64,000 nt of DNA from an uncultured Flavobacteriales bacterium. Its GTDB lineage: Bacteria > Bacteroidota > Bacteroidia > Flavobacteriales > BACL11. Position numbers and translations under genes: made by a program. The stretch lies in assembly GCA_905181585.1 (NCBI GenBank), contig CAJIYG010000003.1, positions 1 through 64,000 on the forward strand. The letters are read 5' to 3'. Position 1 is the stretch's first letter. Every line of letters begins with the position of its first letter. Below, in pieces: positions 27,074 to 36,389 of this stretch. The notes beneath the pieces are model-generated. The model was not told the DNA's origin, did no database searches, and saw only the letters and a list, made by a program, of their open reading frames with translations.

Positions 27074-28828
27074 ATGTCTGATCACCACCATAAAGAAACT
27101 TTTATAACAAAATATATTTTTTCAACTGATCACAAAATGATCGCAAAACAGTTTTTACTAACTGGAATGTTTATGGCGATTATTGGTATGTTGATGTCTG
27201 CAATTTTTAGAGTTCAGCTTGCCAATCCTGGAGAGTATTCTGTATTATATGAATTACTGCCAGGAGGTTGGTTAAATGAAGATGGTGGATTAAATCCTGA
27301 TAAGTATTTAGCTTTGGTAACTATGCATGGTACAATTCTTGTTTTTTGGGTTTTAACTGCAGGATTATCTGGAACATTTGCAAATTTTTTAATTCCACTT
27401 CAAATAGGAGCAAGAGACATGGCTTCTGGTTTTATAAATATGCTATCATATTGGTTTTTCTTTATAGCAACAGTGGTTCTTTTGTCTTCACTTTTTGTTG
27501 AATCGGGACCCGCATCTGGAGGATGGACGATATACCCGCCATTAAGCGCTCTCCCCCAGGCAATACCAGGCTCTGGAACTGGAATGACTCTTTGGCTATA
27601 TAGTATAACTTTATTTGTTGTTGGCTCCCTTCTTGGTGGCTTAAACTATATTGTTACAATTCTTAATCTTAGAACAAAAGGTATGTCAATGCAAAGGCTG
27701 CCCTTAACAATTTGGGCACTTTTAATTACAGCAATTCTTGGAGTACTTTCCTTTCCTGTATTACTTTCGTGTGGCCTTTTATTACTTTTCGACAGATCTT
27801 TTGGAACTAGTTTTTATCTCTCAGATATTATTATAAATGGGGAAGCTCTTCACAATGTTGGTGGAAGCCCAATACTATTTGAGCATCTCTTCTGGTTTTT
27901 AGGTCATCCTGAAGTTTATATTATTTTACTTCCAGCTCTTGGGATTGTATCTGAAGTGATTGCTGTCAATTCTAGAAAACCTATTTTTGGATACAAGGCA
28001 ATGGTTGGGGCTTTATTGTTAATTGCATTTCTTTCTTTTATTGTTTGGGGACACCACATGTTTATGACTGGTATGAATCCTTTTCTTGGATCAGTTTTTA
28101 CTTTTACAACATTATTAATAGCTATTCCTTCAGCTGTAAAGGTGTTTAATTACCTAGCTACACTTTGGAGAGCCAACATTAGATTTACTCCTGCTATGCT
28201 ATTTGCTATAGGAACTGTATCAGCTTTTATTACTGGAGGTTTAACTGGGTTAATCCTTGGGGATAGTGCTTTAGATATTAATGTTCATGACACCTATTTC
28301 GTTGTTGGACATTTTCATATTGTTATGGGGCTATCAGCAATTTATGGAATGTTTGCTGGAGTATATCACTGGTTTCCTAAGATGTATGGAAAGATGATGA
28401 ATAAGACTCTTGGGTATGTTCATTTTTGGGGTACATTTATTTGTGCTTATGGTGTATTTTTTCCAATGCATTTTTTAGGTCTTGCCGGACTTCCAAGAAG
28501 ATACTATACTAATAGTTCTTTTCCAATGTTTGATGGTCTTGCAGATATTAATGAAATCATTACGTTTTTTGCTTTAGCCGGAGCTATTGTCCAGGCAATC
28601 TTTATTTTTAATTTTATTTATAGCATCTTTAAAGGAACTAAGACAACAGCAAATCCGTGGAAGTCAAATACTTTAGAATGGACAACTCCTGTCGAACGAA
28701 TTCATGGAAATTGGCCAGGAGAATTACCTGTTGTAACAAGATGGGCGTATGATTACTCCAAGCCAGGAATGGATGAAGACTTTGTAATGCAAAATGTTCC
28801 ATTAAAAGAAGGAGAAGAAGAACATTAA
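27074..28828 (+). CDS. coxA: Cytochrome c oxidase subunit I
   Basis: The 584-residue, 12-helix haem-copper oxidase core reduces oxygen and pumps protons. Landmarks are the haem a ligand in TMHGTILVFW and the CuB histidine with cross-linked Tyr in FWFLGHPEVYIILLP (an A1-type HPEVYI). The CuB histidine pair is in WGHHMF, and the haem a3/a ligands in VVGHFHIVMG. The A1-type signature implies the D and K channels. It follows coxB by six bases. Confidence 0.96.
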   Translation: MSDHHHKETFITKYIFSTDHKMIAKQFLLTGMFMAIIGMLMSAIFRVQLANPGEYSVLYELLPGGWLNEDGGLNPDKYLALVTMHGTILVFWVLTAGLSGTFANFLIPLQIGARDMASGFINMLSYWFFFIATVVLLSSLFVESGPASGGWTIYPPLSALPQAIPGSGTGMTLWLYSITLFVVGSLLGGLNYIVTILNLRTKGMSMQRLPLTIWALLITAILGVLSFPVLLSCGLLLLFDRSFGTSFYLSDIIINGEALHNVGGSPILFEHLFWFLGHPEVYIILLPALGIVSEVIAVNSRKPIFGYKAMVGALLLIAFLSFIVWGHHMFMTGMNPFLGSVFTFTTLLIAIPSAVKVFNYLATLWRANIRFTPAMLFAIGTVSAFITGGLTGLILGDSALDINVHDTYFVVGHFHIVMGLSAIYGMFAGVYHWFPKMYGKMMNKTLGYVHFWGTFICAYGVFFPMHFLGLAGLPRRYYTNSSFPMFDGLADINEIITFFALAGAIVQAIFIFNFIYSIFKGTKTTANPWKSNTLEWTTPVERIHGNWPGELPVVTRWAYDYSKPGMDEDFVMQNVPLKEGEEEH

Positions 28829-28830
28829 AG

Positions 28831-29382
28831 ATGAAAAAATCAATTAAAGAAAAAGCGTTAAAACAATTATTATGGGTTGGGATAGTATCAATCTCAATGT
28901 TTTTTGCTGGACTTACATCAGCTTTCATTGTTAGAAAAGCAGAGGGGAATTGGACAGAATTTATACTGCCTGATTGGTTTATTGCAAGTACATTCGTAAT
29001 AATATTAAGTAGTGTATTACTTTTTTTTGTTAGAGGTAGATTAAAAAAAGGAAAATCAGTTTTTAATTTACTTTTCACTACATTATTGCTTGGAATAATA
29101 TTCTCATACTTACAGTTTGAAGGGTGGGGTCAATTAACCAATCAAGGAATCTATTTGACTGGAGTAGGAAGTAATGTTGCGGGTTCCTTTTTGTATGTCT
29201 TAACTCTTTCTCATTTAGTGCATTTAGCAGGAGGAGTAGTAGCATTAGTTTTTGCTTCTGTAAAGTCAAAATTAAATTTATATTCTGCTGATAATTGTTT
29301 AGGACTTGATCTTACAATGATGTATTGGCATTTTTTAACAGTTTTATGGCTTTACCTATTCATATTTTTAAAGTTCTTATAA
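28831..29382 (+). CDS. Haem-copper oxidase subunit III (first copy)
   Basis: The 183-residue membrane protein has five predicted helices. It includes FFAGLTSAFIVRKAEGNW at the start, HLVHLAGGVVALV near residue 130 and the final MMYWHFLTVLWLYLFIFL, which is the conserved subunit III end. It starts two bases after coxA. A second, longer subunit III follows, as is usual in Bacteroidota. Subunit III stabilises subunit I and influences proton uptake. Confidence 0.9.
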   Translation: MKKSIKEKALKQLLWVGIVSISMFFAGLTSAFIVRKAEGNWTEFILPDWFIASTFVIILSSVLLFFVRGRLKKGKSVFNLLFTTLLLGIIFSYLQFEGWGQLTNQGIYLTGVGSNVAGSFLYVLTLSHLVHLAGGVVALVFASVKSKLNLYSADNCLGLDLTMMYWHFLTVLWLYLFIFLKFL

Positions 29383-29429
29383 AATGTTATTGAAAATTAA
29401 AAGAAATATTTACTTAGATTAAAAAAATT

Positions 29430-30341
29430 ATGGCAGATACTTTAATACAAAATGACATGAAGGCTCCTGCTTGGGAAGGAGGAGATGTTCCATATAAAGC
29501 TAGCTATGGTAAAATGATGATGTGGTTTTTTCTTATCACAGATACATTAACTTTTTCTGCTTTTCTAGCGGCTTATGGCTTTAGTAGATTTAAATACGAG
29601 GATATTTGGCCAGTACCAGAAGATGTATTTACACACTTTCCTTTTTTACATGGAGAGCATCCCTTATTATTTGTAGCTTTAATGACATTCATTCTGATAA
29701 TGAGTTCTGTAACGATGGTATTGGCAGTAAATTATGGCCATAAAAAAGAAAAGAACAAGGTAATAATGTGGCTTTCTTTAACAATTATTGGGGGGTTCAT
29801 GTTTTTAGCTTCTCAAGCATGGGAGTGGGGACACTTTATTCACGGTGATTCAGGGGCAATACAACTAAAAAATACTGAGGTTGTGCATGTATACAATGAT
29901 AGCCATAGATATTCTATATATGATATCATGGGGGCTGATTCACACGATGGTCAGCATCATCATTTTGAATTAAATAATTTTCAAGAAAAATTTAGTTTAA
30001 ACTCTGATCTATACATTCGACTAGCAAATCGAACTTTTTTAAATCATGAAGAGTCAATTGAATATTTAAATACTAATGCTAATCAAGTCCTTCTTGGAGC
30101 AAATCTTAAAGATAATGAATATGGTCATGTATTATTTGCTGATTATTTTTTCTTTATTACAGGCTTTCATGGTTTTCACGTTTTTAGTGGTGTTGTGCTG
30201 TTAATAATTCTTTTAATAAATACTATTAAAGGAACTTACGAAAGAAGAGGTCATTATGAGATGGTAGAAAAGATCGGATTATATTGGCATTTTGTTGATT
30301 TAGTATGGGTATTTGTATTTACATTCTTTTATTTAGTTTAA
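29430..30341 (+). CDS. Haem-copper oxidase subunit III (second copy, with large insert)
   Basis: The 303-residue product has the subunit III core: MMMWFFLITDTLTFSAFLAAYGF near the N-terminus, FITGFHGFHVFSGVV, and the closing LYWHFVDLVWVFVFTFFY. Between two helices (about residues 135-235) is an insert of roughly 100 residues containing a His-rich patch (DSHDGQHHHFE) and the GANLKDNEYG motif. The insert is probably periplasmic. It lies 47 bases after the first subunit III copy. Confidence 0.9.
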   Translation: MADTLIQNDMKAPAWEGGDVPYKASYGKMMMWFFLITDTLTFSAFLAAYGFSRFKYEDIWPVPEDVFTHFPFLHGEHPLLFVALMTFILIMSSVTMVLAVNYGHKKEKNKVIMWLSLTIIGGFMFLASQAWEWGHFIHGDSGAIQLKNTEVVHVYNDSHRYSIYDIMGADSHDGQHHHFELNNFQEKFSLNSDLYIRLANRTFLNHEESIEYLNTNANQVLLGANLKDNEYGHVLFADYFFFITGFHGFHVFSGVVLLIILLINTIKGTYERRGHYEMVEKIGLYWHFVDLVWVFVFTFFYLV

Positions 30342-30356
30342 TTTAAATTAATAATT

Positions 30357-30680
30357 ATGTCAGATGAACAAAACGGAAGTAATTGGTGGATTTGGAAGGT
30401 TTTCTGGATTCTATTAGGTTTAACAGCTTTTGAGGTTGGGCTTGGAATGTATAAGCCTGAGTTTTTGGTTGAGACTATATTTTTAGGCACAAAACTTTTG
30501 AACCATGTTTTTATAGTCCTTACTTTAATAAAGGCAGGATATATTGTTTTAGTTTTTATGCATTTGGGCTTTGAAAAAAGTTCTTTTAAATGGACTATTT
30601 TACTTCCAGCATTTGTACTTGTTCCTTATTTGCTCTTCATTATTTTAAGTGAGGGTGCACATGCTTATTTAATGCTTTAA
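30357..30680 (+). CDS. coxD: Cytochrome c oxidase subunit IV (cytochrome C oxidase subunit IV-type)
   Basis: The 107-residue product has three predicted helices, with the conserved block TLIKAGYIVLVFMHLGFEKSSFKW in the middle that typifies the prokaryotic COX4/CyoD-like family. It is a structural subunit of the oxidase, 15 bases after the second subunit III gene and one base before the SCO gene. Confidence 0.88.
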   Translation: MSDEQNGSNWWIWKVFWILLGLTAFEVGLGMYKPEFLVETIFLGTKLLNHVFIVLTLIKAGYIVLVFMHLGFEKSSFKWTILLPAFVLVPYLLFIILSEGAHAYLML

Positions 30681-30681
30681 A

Positions 30682-31389
30682 ATGAAATTTAATATTAAAA
30701 GTTTCTCGACAATAATTGTTTTAATTCTTTTACTAGTTGTTCCACCTATTATTTATTCATATGTCACAAAAGGATTTAATAATTTTATTAAACTGGATAT
30801 TGTAGGGGAAAGAGATTTAGATACTGGTGAATACCACACGATAAGTGAATTTAGTTTTATCAATCAGCTTGGAGAACAGGTTAATAACGATTCAATGAAA
30901 GGAAACATATACATAGCTGATTTCTTTTTTACCAATTGTCCTTCTATATGTCCTGTTATGACTAAAAATATGGCATATGTACAAAATAAATTAAAGGTTT
31001 ATCCAAATATAAAATTTCTATCACACACTGTAGATCCTGCTAATGACTCTCCTCTAAGATTTAAAGAATATATAAATGAAATGAGGTTAAAGAATATAAA
31101 TATTGATGAATCAAACTGGGATTTTGTAACTGGTAAAAAAGAAGAAATTTATGATGTTGCTAAATCCTATTTTGTAAATGTTAGCGCGGATTCACTTGCT
31201 CCTGGAGGGTTCCTTCACTCAGAGTATTTTGTTCTTGTAGATAAAGAGGGGAGGATAAGGTCTGGAATTGATAAAAATGGGAATGTTGTGGGCGTATATG
31301 ATGGAACTAATGAGGCTCAGCTTAGAGATTTAATTAACGATGTAAAGGTTTTGATGGCTGAATATAAAAGACCTAAAAAAAACAAATAA
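30682..31389 (+). CDS. SCO1/SenC family copper chaperone
   Basis: The 235-residue product has an N-terminal membrane anchor (about residues 8-28) and a thioredoxin-like periplasmic domain. The copper-binding CxxxC is in FFTNCPSICPVMTKN, and the partner histidine is in GGFLHSEYFVLVD. It delivers copper to the CuA site of CoxB. Position directly after the oxidase genes supports this role. Confidence 0.92.
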   Translation: MKFNIKSFSTIIVLILLLVVPPIIYSYVTKGFNNFIKLDIVGERDLDTGEYHTISEFSFINQLGEQVNNDSMKGNIYIADFFFTNCPSICPVMTKNMAYVQNKLKVYPNIKFLSHTVDPANDSPLRFKEYINEMRLKNINIDESNWDFVTGKKEEIYDVAKSYFVNVSADSLAPGGFLHSEYFVLVDKEGRIRSGIDKNGNVVGVYDGTNEAQLRDLINDVKVLMAEYKRPKKNK

Positions 31390-31391
31390 AA

Positions 31392-31625
31392 ATGCTTAAA
31401 AGATTTTTGCTATTGACGTTATTCCTTTTTGTTTTAAACAATGATGTTTTTAGTCAATGCGCTATGTGTAAATCTGTAGTAGAAGCAAATTTAGAATCTG
31501 GAGATACAAAAGGGGCAGGTCTTAATGACGGGATATTATACTTAATGGCTATGCCATATGTTTCAATCTTATTATTTGGAGTTTTTTGGTTTTTTCAAAA
31601 TAAAAAAACTCAAACGTCAAGCTAA
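31392..31625 (+). CDS. Small exported/membrane protein with CxxC motif
   Basis: The product is 77 residues. The signal-like N-terminus (MLKRFLLLTLFLFVLNNDVFSQ) is followed by CAMCKSVVEANLES, a loop GAGLNDGILYLMAMPY, and a C-terminal membrane segment (VSILLFGVFWFF). Proteins with this QCAMCK and NDGILYLMxxPY pattern recur beside Bacteroidota oxidase genes. A redox or copper-handling role in oxidase assembly is inferred from CxxC and position. It starts two bases after sco. Confidence 0.75.
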   Translation: MLKRFLLLTLFLFVLNNDVFSQCAMCKSVVEANLESGDTKGAGLNDGILYLMAMPYVSILLFGVFWFFQNKKTQTSS

Positions 31626-31631
31626 TTTCTT

Positions 31632-32528
31632 TTGATTTCAAACCTTAAATACTATAGTCAGCTTTTAAAATTTCGACTTTCATCTTCAGTAGTATTTTCT
31701 GCAGCTGCAGGATATCTACTGGGGGTTACAAATTTTAATTTACAAGAATTTTTATTACTAATTGCTGGTGGATTTTTAATTACTGGTTGTGCAAATGGTT
31801 TTAACCAAATTCTTGAAAGTGATTATGATAAGTTAATGATTAGGACAGAGGAAAGGCCATTGCCGTTAAAAAAAATTAGTTCCTCTAGCGCCATAATATT
31901 TACTGTTCTAATTGGAATTTTGGGTTTTTATTTTTTAAGTCTAATTAAGCCTCACGGAAGTTTTTTTGGCTTTCTTTCTAAATCATCAGTTTTCGGCTTA
32001 CTTTCTCTAATGATCTATGTATTATCATATACACCACTTAAGAGAATGTCAACCGTTTCTATATTCGTTGGAGCTATTCCTGGCGCTATACCTGTTTTAT
32101 TAGGATGGGTAGCTGCAACTGATCAATTTGGATTGTCTGTTGCGGTATTATTTGCTATTCAGTTTTTTTGGCAATTTCCACATTTTATTTCTATAGCTTG
32201 GACCCAAGACGAGCAGTATAAGCGTGCAGGATTTAAGATGATGTACGGAGGAGAAAAAGGTTCTTACCCAGCCCTTATTGCATTAATAACTGCAAGTGTT
32301 ATGACCTTAATTTCAGTTTTACCCTATTTGTTAGATTTTAAAAATCTTAATTTATCTTTTATAGCTTTTTGTTTAGTGCTATTATTAGGGATTTGGTTTA
32401 CACTCAAGACTTATTTTTTATATAGGGATACTAAAGACAGTAGTGCAAAAACTCTTATGCTTGCTTCATTTGTATATTTACCCATTATGCAAATAATCTA
32501 TATTGCAGATAAGTGGTTAGCTAATTAA
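31632..32528 (+). CDS. ctaB: Protohaem IX farnesyltransferase (haem O synthase)
   Basis: The 298-residue UbiA-family prenyltransferase has about eight helices. The first Asp-rich motif appears as NGFNQILESDYDKLMIRTEERPLP. The second region has SIAWTQDEQYKRAGFKM, matching haem O synthases. It farnesylates haem B to haem O for the oxidase. The start is TTG at 31632, six bases after the preceding gene. Its 3' end overlaps the convergent ctaA by eight bases. Confidence 0.92.
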   Translation: MISNLKYYSQLLKFRLSSSVVFSAAAGYLLGVTNFNLQEFLLLIAGGFLITGCANGFNQILESDYDKLMIRTEERPLPLKKISSSSAIIFTVLIGILGFYFLSLIKPHGSFFGFLSKSSVFGLLSLMIYVLSYTPLKRMSTVSIFVGAIPGAIPVLLGWVAATDQFGLSVAVLFAIQFFWQFPHFISIAWTQDEQYKRAGFKMMYGGEKGSYPALIALITASVMTLISVLPYLLDFKNLNLSFIAFCLVLLLGIWFTLKTYFLYRDTKDSSAKTLMLASFVYLPIMQIIYIADKWLAN

Positions 32529-33537
32529 ATTTTTTAAAAATAAATATTGAGAAAACAGTACTAGCAAGCAGCACAAATGCTCCTACTTGGTGAATTACCC
32601 CAAGCCATATCGGCACCCCCATTACTAAAGTAATAATTCCAAGGACCATTTGAAAGAAAACAGTTACTGAAAGAAAATTAATCGCAATATTCTCAATCTT
32701 TAAAAGATTATGTTTTCTTGATTCATAAAAAATATAAAGAATAAGACCTAAGACAACAAACGCAAATGTTCGATGCACAAATTGTACCCCTGCAATACCA
32801 TTTATAAAATTACTCCAAAAAGGTTGCATGGCATAAACTGATTCTGCTATCCATTTATCATGCATTTTTGGCCAGGTATTATAAATTTTCCCTCCATCAA
32901 GCCCAGCAACGAAGGCTCCATATATAATTTGAATTACAACGAAAAGCATTAAAACAGATGATAATTTATAAAGTTTAGTTTTGAAATGAATTTTATCTGG
33001 ATAGATTAATTTTAGAGCAACCCAAAATGTATATGAAAATGTTAAGAAAGCTGTAATCAAATGTGTTGCAAGTCTAAAATGACTTACATCAGGATTGTTT
33101 ACGAGCCCACTTTTAACCATCCACCAACCTATTGCTCCTTGCATAGCTCCCATAAAAAAAAGAATAGTACATTCAATAATTAAGCCTTTACTTAATCTTT
33201 TTTTTATTAAAAAATATATGAAAGGAATAATAAAAACTAGACCAACAAATCGTCCTAATACTCGATGAATATACTCCCAAAAAAATATTGTTTTAAATTC
33301 ACTTAATGTGAACAAAAAGTTTTGTTTTTGATACTCTGGATATTGCTTGTATTGGTTGAATGCCTCAACCCAATCAGCATGATTTAATGGAGGGATTGCT
33401 CCAATAAAAAGTTTATAGTCCACCATTGATAGTCCAGAATCAGTTAATCTGGTAATTCCACCAACAATGACCATCATGAAAATCAGCAAACATCCTGATA
33501 TTAGCCATATTATAACTGATATGTCTTCTTTCTTCAC
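32521..33537 (-). CDS. ctaA: Haem A synthase (COX15/CtaA)
   Basis: The protein converts haem O to haem A. From the GTG at 33537 it has 338 residues. The frame is open further upstream but that part would run into the DUF420 gene and lacks family similarity. Eight helices are predicted. Haem-binding histidines are in WEYIHRVLGRF, HFRLATHLITAF, VQFVHRTFAFVV and LGVIHQVGAF. IVGGITRLTDSGLSM at the N-terminus is a COX15-type signature. It pairs with the convergent ctaB. Confidence 0.9.
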   Translation of the reverse strand: MKKEDISVIIWLISGCLLIFMMVIVGGITRLTDSGLSMVDYKLFIGAIPPLNHADWVEAFNQYKQYPEYQKQNFLFTLSEFKTIFFWEYIHRVLGRFVGLVFIIPFIYFLIKKRLSKGLIIECTILFFMGAMQGAIGWWMVKSGLVNNPDVSHFRLATHLITAFLTFSYTFWVALKLIYPDKIHFKTKLYKLSSVLMLFVVIQIIYGAFVAGLDGGKIYNTWPKMHDKWIAESVYAMQPFWSNFINGIAGVQFVHRTFAFVVLGLILYIFYESRKHNLLKIENIAINFLSVTVFFQMVLGIITLVMGVPIWLGVIHQVGAFVLLASTVFSIFIFKKFN

Positions 33538-33548
33538 AGTACTAAATT

Positions 33549-34109
33549 TTAATATATGTAATAAGGGGAGATCATTAAATAAACAACAACTCCAGTTACA
33601 GCAACATATAGCCAAATTGGAAACGTAATTTTGGATATCTTTTTATGAGCAGCAAATTCTTCTTGGAATGCTCTAACATAGCTTATTAAAACAAGCGGGA
33701 TAAGTGCAATAGATAATAATATATGAGATAATAAAATAAAAAGATAGATATACAGTGAATTTCCAATTTCTATATTTTCTTGTAAATCTCTAATTCCATC
33801 TCTATTTATATCTCCGAAAATTGTTGAGTTCGATGTCATATGATAAGCGATATACATAAGAAGAAAAGCTAGCGAAAGAGCAATACATGTTTGCATTAAT
33901 CTTTGGTGTAGTTTAATTTTTTTAGATTTAATTGCTATTAGAGCAAGAACTAGTAGGACAGCAGTAATGGCATTTAGTGAAGAATAAATCGGTGGTAGAA
34001 AAATAGGTAATTCATAATCTACTCTTACTCCAAATAAGATAGCAACAACTACAGGAATTGCAACTGAAACAATTTTAATCCATATGCTGTATTTGTTTTT
34101 ACTTTCCAT
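33549..34109 (-). CDS. DUF420 family membrane protein
   Basis: The 186-residue product has five predicted helices, with PIFLPPIYSSLNAITAVLL, KLHQRLMQTCIALSLAFLLMY and LLSHILLSIALIPLVL, all matching DUF420. Members are found near cytochrome oxidase assembly genes, as here next to ctaA, suggesting a role in oxidase biogenesis; this is an inference. Its ATG overlaps the aspS stop by one base (TAATG), so the two genes are translationally coupled. Confidence 0.87.
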   Translation of the reverse strand: MESKNKYSIWIKIVSVAIPVVVAILFGVRVDYELPIFLPPIYSSLNAITAVLLVLALIAIKSKKIKLHQRLMQTCIALSLAFLLMYIAYHMTSNSTIFGDINRDGIRDLQENIEIGNSLYIYLFILLSHILLSIALIPLVLISYVRAFQEEFAAHKKISKITFPIWLYVAVTGVVVYLMISPYYIY

Positions 34110-35851
34110 TATTTTAACTTAATATTTAACTCATCAAGTTGTGCACGATCTATTGAGGAAGGAGAATCAATCATAATATCTCTTCCAGAGTTGTTCTTTG
34201 GGAACGCTATAAAATCTCTAATGCTTTCACTACCACCTAATATGGCACATAATCTGTCAAAGCCAAATGCAACACCTCCATGAGGTGGAGCTCCATATTC
34301 AAAAGCTTCTGTTAAGAATCCAAACTGATTTTGAGCTTGTTCATCTGTAAATCCTAGATGTTTGAGCATTAATTTTTGTAATTTTTTATCATGAATTCTT
34401 ATAGATCCACCACCTATTTCATTACCGTTTAAAACTAGATCATACGCATTAGCTCTTACAGCTGCAGGATCATTTTCAAGTTTTGTTATATCTTCTTTTT
34501 TGGGTGATGTAAACGGATGGTGCATGGCATTGTACCTATTTGCTTCTTCATTCCATTCTAAAAGTGGAAAATCTATAACCCAAAGTGGAGCAAATTCTTC
34601 CGGATTTCTAAGATTTAATAATTCGGCCATATGTAGTCTAAGTGCCGACATTGCTTTTCTTGTTTTTTCTTTTTCACCAGACATAATTAGAAGTAGATCA
34701 CCTTTTTCACATAAAGCTTGCTCAGCCCATTTTTTTCTACTTTTTTCATCAAAAAATTTATCTACTGAAGACTTTGAAGTCCCATCATCATTAAACTTAC
34801 AGTAAATTAGCCCGGAAGAACCAACTTGAGGACTCTTTACATAATCTACTAATTTATCAATTTCTTTTCTAGAAAATTTAGATCCTTCTTTTACATTTAT
34901 TCCAACAATAAATTCAGCTTTATCAAAAACTATAAAATCATTTCCCTTGCAATCATTAGTTAGGTCAACAAATTTCATTTCAAATCTAATGTCAGGTTTG
35001 TCGGATCCGTATAATTCCATTGCTGTGTCATAAGTCATACGAGGAAATTTATCTATATTAACATCTTTAATCTTTTTTAAAATATGTCGAGTCAGCCCTT
35101 CAAACGTATTTAGAATATCTTCCTGCTCTATAAAAGACATCTCGCAGTCAATTTGAGTAAATTCAGGCTGTCTGTCTGAACGAAGATCTTCATCTCTAAA
35201 GCATTTAACAATCTGGTAATACTTGTCCATGCCAGCTACCATTAAAAGTTGTTTAAATGTTTGTGGTGATTGAGGTAGTGCATAAAACTGTTGAGAGTTC
35301 ATTCTGCTTGGAACAATAAAATCTCTAGCCCCCTCCGGGGTAGATTTTATAAGGTAAGGAGTTTCAACTTCTATAAATCCTTCTTGATTTAAATATTCTC
35401 TTGTACAGGCTGAAACTTTATGTCTTAGAATTAGGTTTTCTTTAATTGGCTCTCTTCTAATATCAAGGTATCGATACTTCATTTTTAATTCATCACCTCC
35501 ATCAGAATTTGTTTCTATTGTGAATGGAGGAGTTTTAGAGGGGTTCAAAATGATTAACTTATTTACTTCAATTTCAATTTCTCCAGTAAAGATATTTTTA
35601 TTTTTTGATGATCTCTCAATAACTCTCCCACTAACTTGAATAACAAATTCTCTACCTAATTTTCTTGCTTGAAGGCACAAGTCTGAATTTGTCTCTAAAT
35701 TAAATACAAGTTGTGTTATCCCATATCTATCTCTTAGATCTATAAAAGTCATTCCACCCAAGTCTCTGGATTTTTGTACCCAGCCTGATAGAGTAACATT
35801 CTCATTGATGTTTTCAAGATTTAATTCTCCAAGATTATGAGTTCTAAGCAT
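34109..35851 (-). CDS. aspS: Aspartate--tRNA ligase
   Basis: The 580-residue class IIb synthetase has an N-terminal OB anticodon-binding fold (residues 1-105), class II motif 1 ([18 protein letters not shown]), motif 2 ([18 protein letters not shown]) and motif 3 ([10 protein letters not shown]). A bacterial-type GAD insertion domain is present between motifs 2 and 3. Length is normal for a bacterial AspRS. Confidence 0.96.
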   Translation of the reverse strand: MLRTHNLGELNLENINENVTLSGWVQKSRDLGGMTFIDLRDRYGITQLVFNLETNSDLCLQARKLGREFVIQVSGRVIERSSKNKNIFTGEIEIEVNKLIILNPSKTPPFTIETNSDGGDELKMKYRYLDIRREPIKENLILRHKVSACTREYLNQEGFIEVETPYLIKSTPEGARDFIVPSRMNSQQFYALPQSPQTFKQLLMVAGMDKYYQIVKCFRDEDLRSDRQPEFTQIDCEMSFIEQEDILNTFEGLTRHILKKIKDVNIDKFPRMTYDTAMELYGSDKPDIRFEMKFVDLTNDCKGNDFIVFDKAEFIVGINVKEGSKFSRKEIDKLVDYVKSPQVGSSGLIYCKFNDDGTSKSSVDKFFDEKSRKKWAEQALCEKGDLLLIMSGEKEKTRKAMSALRLHMAELLNLRNPEEFAPLWVIDFPLLEWNEEANRYNAMHHPFTSPKKEDITKLENDPAAVRANAYDLVLNGNEIGGGSIRIHDKKLQKLMLKHLGFTDEQAQNQFGFLTEAFEYGAPPHGGVAFGFDRLCAILGGSESIRDFIAFPKNNSGRDIMIDSPSSIDRAQLDELNIKLK

Positions 35852-35871
35852 TTTACTAATTTATTTTAATG

Positions 35872-35879
35872 CAAAACTA
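35872..35879 (-). promoter_or_regulatory. Promoter -7 box for aspS-DUF420-ctaA
   Basis: The minus strand reads TAGTTTTG, an exact TAnnTTTG match, 21 bases before the aspS ATG. Confidence 0.5.
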
Positions 35880-35902
35880 CAAAAATGACTTATAATATCA
35901 TC

Positions 35903-35910
35903 TATATTTG
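35903..35910 (+). promoter_or_regulatory. Promoter -7 box for tadA
   Basis: TATATTTG, an exact TAnnTTTG match, ends four bases before the ATG at 35915. A start site at the usual distance would make tadA nearly or fully leaderless. It also argues against the earlier in-frame ATG at 35885. Confidence 0.5.
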
Positions 35911-35914
35911 TTAC

Positions 35915-36364
35915 ATGGAAATAAATTTAAAATCTGATGAATATTTTATGAATCAAGCAATTGAAGAGGCAAAAAAAGCACTTGATCTTGATGAGGTTCC
36001 AGTTGGCGCTGTAATTGTTTGTGATAATCAGATTATAGCAAGAGGATATAATTATGTTGAACATTTAAATGATGTTACTGCACACGCAGAGATGCAGGCA
36101 TTTACATCCGCATCGGACTATTTAGGTGGGAAGTTTTTAAATGAGTGCACTTTATATGTCACATTAGAGCCCTGTAGTATGTGTGCTGGAGCATCTTTTC
36201 TGACTAGAATAAAAAGAATTGTTATTGGTGCTGTAGATAAAAAAAATGGTTTTAGTGCGATAGGAAAAAAAATTCTTCACCCTAAAACTAGTGTTATATT
36301 TGGTTGTCTTGAAAATGAGTGTGTTAAATTACTCAGTGATTTTTTTAAAGATAAAAGAAAATAA
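35915..36364 (+). CDS. tadA: tRNA-specific adenosine deaminase TadA
   Basis: From the ATG at 35915 the product has 149 residues; an earlier ATG at 35885 lies before the promoter box. The zinc-dependent deaminase motifs are complete: HAEMQAF (His and catalytic Glu) and TLEPCSMCAGA (two Cys). EVPVGAVIV precedes them. It converts A34 to inosine in tRNA-Arg(ACG). Length and start agree with the family (about 15 residues before the first helix). Confidence 0.93.
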   Translation: MEINLKSDEYFMNQAIEEAKKALDLDEVPVGAVIVCDNQIIARGYNYVEHLNDVTAHAEMQAFTSASDYLGGKFLNECTLYVTLEPCSMCAGASFLTRIKRIVIGAVDKKNGFSAIGKKILHPKTSVIFGCLENECVKLLSDFFKDKRK

Positions 36365-36367
36365 AAT

Positions 36368-36375
36368 TAAATTTG
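36368..36375 (+). promoter_or_regulatory. Promoter -7 box for the bacilliredoxin gene
   Basis: TAAATTTG, an exact TAnnTTTG match, begins 22 bases before the ATG at 36390. Confidence 0.4.
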
Positions 36376-36389
36376 TAAAAAAAATAAAT

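Noticed and set aside
33538-33615. Upstream extension of ctaA
   Set aside because: The extra 26 residues (Cys-rich, unlike COX15) overlap the end of the DUF420 gene; the GTG at 33537 gives the normal family N-terminus.
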